Origin: an uncultured Anaerolineae bacterium
Lineage (GTDB): Bacteria > Chloroflexota > Anaerolineae > Anaerolineales > Villigracilaceae
Length of the DNA: 5,697 nt
Direction of reading: 5' to 3'
NCBI GenBank assembly: GCA_903882765.1
Contig: CAIRYE010000375.1
Coordinates: 1-5,697, forward strand
Under the pieces are notes generated by a model. The model saw only the letters and a program-made list of their open reading frames with translations, searched no databases and had not been told where the DNA came from. The position numbers were made by a program, and so were the translations under genes. Position 1 is the stretch's first letter, and every line of letters begins with the position of its first letter. Below are positions 1-5,697 of the stretch, piece after piece.

Positions 1-476
1 ATGCCGAGCTTTATACTCGTTCGTTTGGCTTAGAAGTGGTGGCTTTGCGCTACTTCAATGTTTTTGGTCCACGACAAAGGCCGGATAGCATGTATGCGGC
101 GGCTGTACCTATCTTTACCCGAAATTTGGTGGATAAAAAGCAGATCGTGATCTATGGTGACGGTGAACAAACACGGGATCTTGTTTTTGTGGAAGATATT
201 GTCAACGCTAATGTATTGGCCTCTCAGCATGCCGACGCGCCAGGGCAGGTATTTAATGTTAGCTCCGGTGTTGAGATCACAGTCAACCAATTGACCACCA
301 CCTTGATGAAAAATTTCCCTGATGCTTTGCCGGCAAAATACGAACCAGCGCGGGCAGGCGATATTTTCCGTTCACTTGGGGATCCATCAAAATCCCAAAA
401 AATGTTAGGTTTTAATGTGGGTACCTCGTTGGATGAAGGATTACGGGCTGTAGTTGCCTGGATGGCGAAACCCTAA
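1..476 (+). CDS. NAD-dependent NDP-sugar epimerase, C-terminal half (5' end outside window)
   Basis: The reading frame is already open at base 3 and ends at TAA 474-476, giving 157 residues, about half of the usual 310-340 of extended short-chain dehydrogenases. The visible part is the substrate-binding half. It has LRYFNVFGPRQRP (codons 45-83), the YGDGEQTRD stretch (153-179) that in this family contacts the nucleotide and sugar, and a closing DPSKSQKMLGF...SLDEGLRAVVAW segment typical of GalE-like enzymes. The NAD-binding GxxGxxG and the catalytic YxxxK lie upstream of the window; by alignment from memory with WbpP the Lys should be only a few codons before base 1. The family interconverts UDP-sugars at C4 (UDP-Glc/Gal, UDP-GlcNAc/GalNAc, UDP-glucuronate/galacturonate). 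The RYFNVFG and GDGE..RD spacing recalls WbpP-type UDP-GlcNAc 4-epimerases, but the substrate cannot be fixed. It is followed after 7 nt by the dehydratase gene, so it very likely shares its mRNA. The GTG at 36 is internal and not the start. Confidence 0.9.
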   Translation, partial: AELYTRSFGLEVVALRYFNVFGPRQRPDSMYAAAVPIFTRNLVDKKQIVIYGDGEQTRDLVFVEDIVNANVLASQHADAPGQVFNVSSGVEITVNQLTTTLMKNFPDALPAKYEPARAGDIFRSLGDPSKSQKMLGFNVGTSLDEGLRAVVAWMAKP

Positions 477-483
477 TTTTTTT

Positions 484-2370
484 ATGAATTCCAGAATTAG
501 AAATAGATTCGTCCTCTTCGCCGACTTTCTGATCATCTTATTATCGATCATTGTCAGTTACTCTTTACGCTTGGATTATGCCCCGGATTTTACGCGGTAT
601 TATTTGCAGGGGGCTATTTATCTTTGCTTATTGTCTTTGGTCGTGAAACCTCTGGTTTTTTATTTCTTCGGATTGTACAGAAGATTGTGGGTTTATGCTT
701 CGATCAACGAACTTAAATTGATCGCTGTCGCTGTTACGGTTTCTTCAATTGTTGTTGCTGCGATTTTTACTGCTCTTAAATACTTAGCCTGGCCGACCAT
801 TGGTTTTCCTCGATCCGTTCTCGCGATCGATTGGGTCATTTCGATCATCCTGATTGGTGGCTCGCGTTTTATTTATCGGGTCGCGGCTGAAAGCAAGCGC
901 GCGCCTACAGATGGCAAGATAAAGAAAGTGATCGTGGTTGGCGCGGGGGATGCTGGCGCGATCATGGTTAAAGAAATGCTGCGAAATACTCAGATAAACC
1001 TACAACCGATCGGTTTTCTCGATGATGATGTTTCCAAAAAAGGACATTCTTTGTTGGGGCTACCAGTATTTGGCGCAATCAATAAATTAAATGAACTTTT
1101 AGAAGACCAAAAGATCGATGAAGTCATCATCGCCATTCCATCGGCCCCTGGAAAAATCGTCCGTTTGGTAGCTGATATTTGCAGACCAGCCGGGGTTCCA
1201 TTTAGAACCATGCCAGGTATCTATGAACTGCTTGGCGGAAAAGTGAATGTGAATCGGCTCCGCGAAGTTGAGATCACTGACCTGTTAAGGCGGGAACCGG
1301 TTCGAATCCATGAAGAAATGATTGGGAATGTTCTAAAAGGCAAACGGGTGCTGGTGACAGGCGCGGGTGGTTCGATTGGTAGAGAGTTATGTCGGCAGAT
1401 CGCTCGATGGGATGCCTCCAGCTTGATCATGTTAGGGCATGGCGAAAATAGTATTTTTGAAGCACTGCTGGAACTTCGGCAAGATTATCCAACGATAGAG
1501 ATCGATCCTGTGATCGCGGATATTCGGGACACGAGAAGGTTGGATGAGGTTTTTGAGCAGTACAAACCTGAGATCGTTTTTCATGCCGCGGCCCATAAAC
1601 ACGTGCCACTCATGCAGATCAATATTTCTGACGCTATAACCAATAATGTGATCGGAACAAAAAAACTACTTCAAGCTGCTGATTCGCACCAAGTTGAGCG
1701 GTTGGTACTCATCTCAACGGATAAAGCGGTTAGACCGGCAAATGTCTATGGTGCCACCAAGCGATTAGCGGAATTACTCACACTTGATATGGCACGAAGA
1801 ACCGGGAAAGCATTTTCTGTTGTTCGATTTGGTAATGTACTCGGGAGCCGTGGGTCGGTTGTTCCACTTTTTAAGAAAATGATCGCACTCGGCGGACCAA
1901 TACAAATCACTCATCCAGATATGTTTCGTTTTTTTATGACCATTCCTGAAGCAGTGCATTTAGTGTTGCAGGCTGCTTCGATGGGTGAGGGTGGTGAGGC
2001 TTTTCTGCTGAATATGGGCGAACAAGTACGAATATTGGATCTCGCTGAAGACCTAATTCGGCTTTCTGGCTTAGAACCGGGAAGAGATATTGAGATCGTT
2101 TTTTCTGGAATTCGACCGGGTGAAAAATTGCGGGAAGAGTTGTGGGAAAGTGAAAAAATTTATACTAAGACCGCTCATCCAGATGTTTTACGCTCTTCCG
2201 CTGAAAGTACTATTAAGCAGTACCCGTTGGATGAGGTTATCGATCAATTAGAGAAATTAGTAAAAAGGGGACAAGATGAAGTGATCGTTGAATTGCTTGA
2301 TCGCGTCATCCCCGGAAGCTCTATCCGTGAGACTCGTAAAAATACTGACGTCCTCGACATAGTAGAGTAG
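484..2370 (+). CDS. Membrane-anchored NDP-sugar 4,6-dehydratase, CapD/WbpM/PglF family
   Basis: A 628-residue protein of normal length for the long form of this family, whose members remove water from UDP-GlcNAc to give the 4-keto-6-deoxy sugar used for QuiNAc, FucNAc or bacillosamine. Four predicted membrane helices (about residues 9-30, 40-62, 79-102, 112-132) precede a first Rossmann-like domain with GAGDAG at 153-158. The catalytic domain follows: TGAGGSIG at 292-299 for NAD(P), HAAAHKHVPLM from 367, STDKAV from 411, then YGATK at 422-426, and RPGEKLREEL from 544. The Ser/Thr-Asp-Lys group and Lys426 are in place. Position 422 is Tyr, whereas WbpM-like long forms generally have Met there. 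ATG 484 is preferred. A TTG at 454 is in frame (10 residues longer) but would overlap the epimerase gene and places a charged, Pro-containing tail before the first helix. No clear Shine-Dalgarno precedes ATG 484; coupling to the epimerase stop 7 nt upstream is plausible. The exact sugar product is inferred from family only. Confidence 0.93.
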   Translation: MNSRIRNRFVLFADFLIILLSIIVSYSLRLDYAPDFTRYYLQGAIYLCLLSLVVKPLVFYFFGLYRRLWVYASINELKLIAVAVTVSSIVVAAIFTALKYLAWPTIGFPRSVLAIDWVISIILIGGSRFIYRVAAESKRAPTDGKIKKVIVVGAGDAGAIMVKEMLRNTQINLQPIGFLDDDVSKKGHSLLGLPVFGAINKLNELLEDQKIDEVIIAIPSAPGKIVRLVADICRPAGVPFRTMPGIYELLGGKVNVNRLREVEITDLLRREPVRIHEEMIGNVLKGKRVLVTGAGGSIGRELCRQIARWDASSLIMLGHGENSIFEALLELRQDYPTIEIDPVIADIRDTRRLDEVFEQYKPEIVFHAAAHKHVPLMQINISDAITNNVIGTKKLLQAADSHQVERLVLISTDKAVRPANVYGATKRLAELLTLDMARRTGKAFSVVRFGNVLGSRGSVVPLFKKMIALGGPIQITHPDMFRFFMTIPEAVHLVLQAASMGEGGEAFLLNMGEQVRILDLAEDLIRLSGLEPGRDIEIVFSGIRPGEKLREELWESEKIYTKTAHPDVLRSSAESTIKQYPLDEVIDQLEKLVKRGQDEVIVELLDRVIPGSSIRETRKNTDVLDIVE

Positions 2371-2379
2371 CATTCATCC

Positions 2380-3378
2380 ATGCCCATTGTTGACATAGAA
2401 ACCTGGAATAAATATATCGAACAAAATCCATCCGCCCATTTGTTGCAGACGGGTGTTTGGGGTGAATTAAAGCAAAAATTTGGCTGGAAACCGATTCAAA
2501 TCATTGAAGATGGGGCTGGAATTCAGCTGCTCTTTAAAAAATTGCCGTTTGGTTTTTCGGTAGGATATTCCCCAAGAGCCGCCGCTGAAGCAATAAAAAA
2601 CCTTATCGGCGGGAAGTTGGGTCAAGAAGTAGATCGTGTCTGTAAAAATAACAGAGCCATCTTTCTGAAAATTGAGCCTGATTGCTGGGAGCTTGATCAT
2701 AGGTTCGAATCGAAGGATTATAGGCAATCGAATCACGCTATTCAACCTTTAAGCACGATCGAAGTAGATATCACTGGCGGTGAGGATGAGATCCTTGGCA
2801 GGATGAAGCAAAAATGCAGGTATAACATTCGTCTAGCGGAAAAAAAAGAGATCATAGTGCGCGAAAGTAGTAATGTGAATGAGTTCTTTGAGCTGATGCA
2901 AGAAACAGGGGGCAGGGATGGATTTGAAGTTCATTCTCTTGGTTATTACAAAACCGCCTTCCAGCTAGCAAGTGCGGCGGATATGATGACATTATTGGTC
3001 GCTGAGTATGACGGAGTGCCTTTAGCGAGTTTGATGGTTTTCGCCGTTGGGTTGCGAAGTTGGTATCTTTATGGGGCTTCGTCAGATCGAGAACGGAATC
3101 GAATGCCCGCTTACCTATTACAATGGAAAGCCATTCAGTGGGCGAAAGAAAAGGGATGCAAGACCTATGATCTGTGGGGTATTCCCGATGAGAAGGAATC
3201 AATCCTTGAACGGGATTTTGAAAAACGGCACGATGGGTTGTGGGGGGTATACCGTTTTAAACGTGGATTTGGTGGAATGGTAAAAAGAGCACACCCACCG
3301 CTTGATAGGGTCTATTCAAAATTATTGTATATGGTATATGCCACCAGGCAAAAACTAAGAGGAATTCCAGAGGTATAG
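2380..3378 (+). CDS. FemAB/FemX-family aminoacyltransferase (peptidoglycan bridge type)
   Basis: A 332-residue cytoplasmic protein matching the size of FemX-type enzymes (about 335-345), without the coiled-coil arm that makes staphylococcal FemA longer. The family has two GNAT-like subdomains and transfers an amino acid from aminoacyl-tRNA to the Lys side of lipid II or of the peptidoglycan stem. Family marks are LLQTGVWGELKQKFGW near the N-terminus (from about residue 21), MKQKCRYNIRLAEKK from 142, the GGRDGF segment at 177-182, and the highly typical WYLYGASSDRERN (228-240), MPAYLLQWKAIQWAKEKG (242-259) and YDLWGIPD (263-270) run, closed by GVYRFKRGFGG. The ATG lies 9 nt after the dehydratase stop codon; no good Shine-Dalgarno is seen, so coupling is likely. 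Placement in a sugar-nucleotide cluster suggests envelope assembly. The amino acid and acceptor are unknown; modification of a polysaccharide or lipid-linked glycan rather than lipid II is possible. There is no strong terminator after the gene. Confidence 0.9.
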   Translation: MPIVDIETWNKYIEQNPSAHLLQTGVWGELKQKFGWKPIQIIEDGAGIQLLFKKLPFGFSVGYSPRAAAEAIKNLIGGKLGQEVDRVCKNNRAIFLKIEPDCWELDHRFESKDYRQSNHAIQPLSTIEVDITGGEDEILGRMKQKCRYNIRLAEKKEIIVRESSNVNEFFELMQETGGRDGFEVHSLGYYKTAFQLASAADMMTLLVAEYDGVPLASLMVFAVGLRSWYLYGASSDRERNRMPAYLLQWKAIQWAKEKGCKTYDLWGIPDEKESILERDFEKRHDGLWGVYRFKRGFGGMVKRAHPPLDRVYSKLLYMVYATRQKLRGIPEV

Positions 3379-3441
3379 AAAGACAAAATTTCGTCTTCAT
3401 TTGCACCCCAATTGTGAAATTGCTAACAATCATCACTTTTG

Positions 3442-3473
3442 CGGACAATTTTTTCCAAAGAGCCGTTTATAAT
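3442..3473 (+). promoter_or_regulatory. Probable sigma70-type promoter of the lipoprotein gene
   Basis: A perfect TATAAT sits at 3468-3473 in the 175-nt gap between the FemAB gene and the lipoprotein gene. Upstream, CGGACA at 3442-3447 matches four of the six bases of TTGACA, but the spacer of 20 nt is longer than the usual 17, so the -35 assignment is weak. Transcription would begin near 3480 and leave a leader of about 75 nt. This gap is the only intergenic room between the polysaccharide genes and the lipoprotein gene, so independent transcription of the latter is likely. No experimental or comparative support is available. Confidence 0.5.
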
Positions 3474-3484
3474 AGTCGTCGTGA

Positions 3485-3501
3485 ATTAATCTTTAGTTAA
3501 T
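3485..3501. repeat. Small inverted repeat just after the promoter
   Basis: ATTAA (3485-3489) and TTAAT (3497-3501) form a 5-bp dyad around a 7-nt centre, starting 12 nt downstream of the TATAAT box. Its position over the expected transcription start would suit an operator for a repressor. The arms are short and pure AT in an AT-rich stretch, so chance is a good alternative explanation. Confidence 0.2.
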
Positions 3502-3519
3502 AACAAAAGAAAACAAGTT

Positions 3520-3538
3520 ATTTTCTACAATTGAAAAT
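3520..3538 (+). promoter_or_regulatory. Possible leader hairpin before the lipoprotein ribosome site
   Basis: ATTTTC (3520-3525) and GAAAAT (3533-3538) can pair in the mRNA with a 7-nt loop, and the stem can be extended outward by one A-U pair and G-U wobbles. It ends 5 nt before the Shine-Dalgarno sequence, so it could affect access to the start site or protect the mRNA 5' end. The stem is weak (mostly A-U) and the role is conjecture. Confidence 0.2.
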
Positions 3539-3543
3539 GATTT

Positions 3544-3549
3544 AGGAGA
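3544..3549 (+). promoter_or_regulatory. Shine-Dalgarno sequence of the lipoprotein gene
   Basis: AGGAGA lies 4 nt before ATG 3554, within TAGGAGAAAGT. It is the only strong ribosome site seen in the window and it fixes the start of the lipoprotein gene. The dehydratase and FemAB genes upstream lack a comparable site. Confidence 0.85.
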
Positions 3550-3553
3550 AAGT

Positions 3554-4570
3554 ATGAAAAAAATCTATTCATTCCTCGCGCTAGTACTTGCGCTATCAAT
3601 GATCCTCTCGGCTTGTGGCCCCGCAGAGGCTACCGAAGCTCCGGTAGTTGAACCACAGCCTGAGACAACCGTTATCCCAACCGCCGTAACCCCTGCTTTG
3701 CCCGAGGGGCAATTTGTTGCTTTTGTCATTCGCTCTCAACAGGACCCTTATTGGGAAGCAAGCCGAAGCGCGGTAGAAGATAAAATGCTTGAGTATGGTA
3801 TTAAAGCGGAATTTCTTGGGCCGGAGGCAGAAAATGCCGAAACGCAACAAACTATCTTTGCCAATGCATTGACTAGAAAACCTGCTGCCATTGTGGTCGC
3901 TCCGAGCAATCCCGATGGAATAACAGATCTAATTAATCAAGCTACCAGCGCCGGAATCCCAGTGTTTACAATTAATACGGATGCTCCTAACAGTAGTCGG
4001 GCATTTTATATTGGTACAGATAACGCTTTGGCAGGTTATGAACTTGGCAAAAAATTTGCTGAATCCATTGGCGGCAAAGGAAATATCGCTATCTTTCATG
4101 GGTCCTTCCAATCGATCGTTGATGTTCAACGTGTAGATGGTTTCAAAAAAGCGATCACTGAGTTTCCCGACATCCAGATCGTCGAAACCATCGAGACGAT
4201 ACTTCCCGCGGACGCAACAGTAGCGGCTATTACTCCTGATTTTGTTCTGGAATCCCATCCTGACCTTGTTGGCATCTTCAGCGTTACTGGCCCTAGCGCC
4301 GCTGAGGTAGGAACGGCTTTAAAAACAAAAGAAAAATGTGGCTTGATCAAAGTATTCGGCTTTGGTTCAGTTCACCAAGGGGTGGAGTTAATGCGTGAGG
4401 GTTGTATTCAGGCATTTGCTTCGGAGAAGCCTTATCAGATGACCAGCCAAGCGATCGATATGATGATCGCATACCTCACCGGAACAACTGACCAACCAAA
4501 ATTGACCGATATCGGCATCGAGATAGTTACCCCAGAGACATTGGAAGCCTTTTTGAAGGCCAATAATTAA
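3554..4570 (+). CDS. Lipoprotein substrate-binding protein, type 1 periplasmic (sugar ABC transporter family)
   Basis: A 338-residue exported lipoprotein. Residues 1-20 form a signal peptide (MKK start, hydrophobic core) ending in the lipobox LSAC, with Cys21 as the lipid-modified residue. Residues 22-51 are a flexible spacer rich in Glu, Thr, Ala and Pro. The rest is a two-lobed periplasmic-binding-protein type 1 domain of the RbsB-like family (Peripla_BP_4 class). Marks are the FVIRSQQDPYWEA start, IVVAPSNPDGI, the GIPVFTINTDAP strand with Asp143 at the expected ligand-contact position, YIGTDN (153-157), GNIAIFHG, and GVELMREGCIQAF in the second lobe. Such proteins deliver sugars or similar small polar ligands to an ABC importer; the ligand cannot be named. 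Cys262 and Cys284 could form a disulfide in the outer lobe. The gene has its own probable promoter, a strong ribosome site and a terminator directly behind, and no ATPase or permease gene adjoins it. It may therefore serve a transporter encoded elsewhere or act as a sensor partner. Confidence 0.92.
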   Translation: MKKIYSFLALVLALSMILSACGPAEATEAPVVEPQPETTVIPTAVTPALPEGQFVAFVIRSQQDPYWEASRSAVEDKMLEYGIKAEFLGPEAENAETQQTIFANALTRKPAAIVVAPSNPDGITDLINQATSAGIPVFTINTDAPNSSRAFYIGTDNALAGYELGKKFAESIGGKGNIAIFHGSFQSIVDVQRVDGFKKAITEFPDIQIVETIETILPADATVAAITPDFVLESHPDLVGIFSVTGPSAAEVGTALKTKEKCGLIKVFGFGSVHQGVELMREGCIQAFASEKPYQMTSQAIDMMIAYLTGTTDQPKLTDIGIEIVTPETLEAFLKANN

Positions 4571-4590
4571 ACATAATTAATAAACTAATA

Positions 4591-4635
4591 AAAAAAAACA
4601 CCGGATTATTTTTTCAATAATCCGGTGTTTTTTTT
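4591..4635. terminator. Bidirectional intrinsic terminator between convergent genes
   Basis: Bases 4591-4610 pair perfectly with 4616-4635, giving a 20-bp stem around the loop TTTTC (4611-4615). The GC-richer part is CACCGG paired with CCGGTG. The stem base is eight A on the left and eight T on the right. On the + strand the hairpin is followed by a U tract and ends the lipoprotein transcript 20 nt after its stop codon. On the - strand the A tract becomes the U tract and ends the thiolase transcript. Apart from this hairpin, the 95-nt gap between the two stop codons shows only AT-rich sequence. Confidence 0.95.
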
Positions 4636-4665
4636 ATTTCATTGGTTTGATTCAAAACAGCAGGT

Positions 4666-5697
4666 TTAATATTCCGCGCGCAGGATGTGTGTAATGATCG
4701 AAGCCCCACTACCTCCGATATTTTGTGCCATGCCGATCTTGGCGTTTTCAACCTGAGTTTCTCCACAATCTCCGCGCAATTGTTGCACAACTTCCACTAG
4801 CTGGTACATTCCAGTTGCCCCAACGGGGTGCCCTCGTGCCTTTAGACCACCACGGGTGCAGACAGGTATCTTTCCATTGATCGCGATCTCATTATCCAGC
4901 CCCAGTTGTGGGCCCCTTCCTCGTTCAGCAAAACCGCAAGCCTCAAGTGACAAGGCTGCCATAATGGAAAAAGCATCGTGTAATTCGAAAAGGTCGATCT
5001 CGTCTTTTGTAATTCTTGCCATCTCGTAGGCTTTTTTTGCCGAAAGGTAGGCGGCTGTAAGGAAAAGAGGGTCTTTGCGACTGTGTACCGCGATCGTATC
5101 AGTGTTAGCTCCAGATCCAGCCACTAAAATTCTAGGTCGCCCGGGTTGCGGGTGGACTTTATCGGCAGGAACAATGATCATAGCTGCCGCTCCATCACCA
5201 ATGGGTGAGGCATCAAGCAGATTGATCGGCGTCGCGATCATCGACGACCGCTCGAATTTATCCAAAGTGATTTTCTCTTGCAGGCGGGCGTATTTGTTGT
5301 AACATGCGTTGTTGTGAGAATTGATTGAAAAAGGGGCAAAATCGGCGTGTTTCCAGCCATATTCATGCATATATCGGCGCATGATCAAAGCATTGAGACT
5401 TACGAAGGAAACACCTTGTTCTACCTCGTAATCTGCGTCGGCTGCGGTCGCGAGAGCTGCGGTTACATCTTTGCCGGCTTTGTCGGTCATTTTTTCGACA
5501 CCAACAACGAGAGCGCTTTCAAGCTCGCCAGAGGCTACCGCCATAAGCCCAGCCCTAAAAGCGGCGCTTCCTGAAGCGCAAGCTGATTCGATCTTCATCG
5601 CTTCCTTTCCCCACATTCCTACCCAGTCAGTGATAAACGTTCCAAGCTGGTTTTGACCGCCAATGAGAGGGGATAACATATTCCCAACATAGAGGCC
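4666..5697 (-). CDS. Thiolase, archaeal acetoacetyl-CoA thiolase / SCP-x type (5' end outside window)
   Basis: The frame stays open to the right edge (codons reading G-L-Y-V-G-N before the Met at 5677-5679), so 343 residues are visible and about 45-50 are missing against a usual ~390. The Met at 5677-5679 is internal, because YVGNM is part of the conserved fold. Thiolases join or split acyl-CoA through a Cys nucleophile. Here that Cys is in ESACASGS (codon 5578-5580). GVEKMT, the SPIGDGAAA segment and the GGLKARGHPVGATG block with the active-site His (codon 4828-4830) follow. Where classical bacterial thiolases have NEAFA this protein has HDAFS (His codon 4978-4980), the form of archaeal and SCP-x thiolases. 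The C-terminal catalytic CxG loop is replaced by NIGGSG (Asn codon 4720-4722). In archaea such enzymes make acetoacetyl-CoA for the mevalonate pathway beside HMG-CoA synthase and a DUF35 protein. Neither partner lies downstream here, and the upstream side is not visible. Degradative use on other acyl-CoA is an open alternative. Confidence 0.92.
   Translation of the reverse strand, partial: GLYVGNMLSPLIGGQNQLGTFITDWVGMWGKEAMKIESACASGSAAFRAGLMAVASGELESALVVGVEKMTDKAGKDVTAALATAADADYEVEQGVSFVSLNALIMRRYMHEYGWKHADFAPFSINSHNNACYNKYARLQEKITLDKFERSSMIATPINLLDASPIGDGAAAMIIVPADKVHPQPGRPRILVAGSGANTDTIAVHSRKDPLFLTAAYLSAKKAYEMARITKDEIDLFELHDAFSIMAALSLEACGFAERGRGPQLGLDNEIAINGKIPVCTRGGLKARGHPVGATGMYQLVEVVQQLRGDCGETQVENAKIGMAQNIGGSGASIITHILRAEY

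Noticed and set aside
30..290. Minus-strand open frame of 86 codons opposite the epimerase
   Set aside because: The + strand frame has clear epimerase motifs throughout; the opposite frame has no recognisable motif and looks like a shadow of it.
454..483. TTG start giving a 10-residue longer dehydratase
   Set aside because: It would overlap the end of the epimerase gene by 23 nt and adds MPGWRNPNFF before the membrane helix. ATG 484 gives the usual short polar N-terminus for this family.
2852..3202. Minus-strand open frame of 116 codons opposite the FemAB gene
   Set aside because: It lies wholly inside a gene with strong family motifs; its translation is rich in His, Ser and Pro without domain features, as expected for an antisense shadow.
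3380..3397. AAGAC...GTCTT inverted repeat directly after the FemAB stop, as a terminator
   Set aside because: Only 5 paired bases with an 8-nt loop and no following T tract; too weak to call an intrinsic terminator.
3929..4258. Minus-strand open frame of 109 codons opposite the lipoprotein gene
   Set aside because: It is antisense to a well-supported binding-protein domain and shows no motif or plausible start context.
4451..4470. Inverted repeat GCGATC-N8-GATCGC inside the lipoprotein gene
   Set aside because: It encodes ordinary family sequence (QAIDMMIA) and is explained by the general abundance of GATC in this window.

Overview
The window holds five protein-coding genes, two of them cut by the window edges, and one strong terminator. 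I see no rRNA, tRNA, CRISPR array, insertion sequence or attachment site. The best guess for the source is an anaerobic or environmental bacterium of the Chloroflexota (Anaerolineae-like). This rests on the Thr/Glu/Ala/Pro-rich spacer after the lipoprotein cysteine, a compact FemAB-family protein next to polysaccharide genes, and a thiolase of the archaeal/SCP-x type in an otherwise bacterial setting. It is inferred from gene style only, with no marker gene to confirm it.

Left part (1-3378, + strand): the end of a surface-polysaccharide gene cluster, apparently one transcription unit with gaps of 7 and 9 nt. In order it encodes the C-terminal half of an NDP-sugar epimerase (GalE/WbpP-like), a full membrane-anchored NDP-sugar 4,6-dehydratase of the CapD/WbpM/PglF family, and a FemAB/FemX-type aminoacyl transferase. 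The first two would make modified nucleotide sugars at the cytoplasmic face of the membrane. The third would add amino acids to a cell-wall precursor, or perhaps to another acceptor made by this cluster.

Middle part (3379-4665): a 175-nt AT-rich intergenic region carries a TATAAT box, two small inverted repeats and a good Shine-Dalgarno sequence. It leads into a single lipoprotein gene for a type 1 periplasmic (sugar-type) substrate-binding protein. No ATPase or permease gene accompanies it. The gene ends at a perfect 20-bp hairpin flanked by A and T tracts, which can stop transcription from both sides.

Right part (4666-5697, - strand): a convergent gene for a thiolase of the archaeal acetoacetyl-CoA thiolase / SCP-x class, missing its first roughly 45-50 residues beyond the right edge. 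It is functionally unrelated to the sugar genes.

I did not find a clear undescribed system. The points most worth a second look are a Tyr in the active-site position of the long dehydratase where relatives usually have Met, the thiolase lacking the second catalytic Cys, the FemAB gene tied to sugar-nucleotide genes, the solitary substrate-binding protein, and a marked excess of GATC that follows an Ile codon-context bias.
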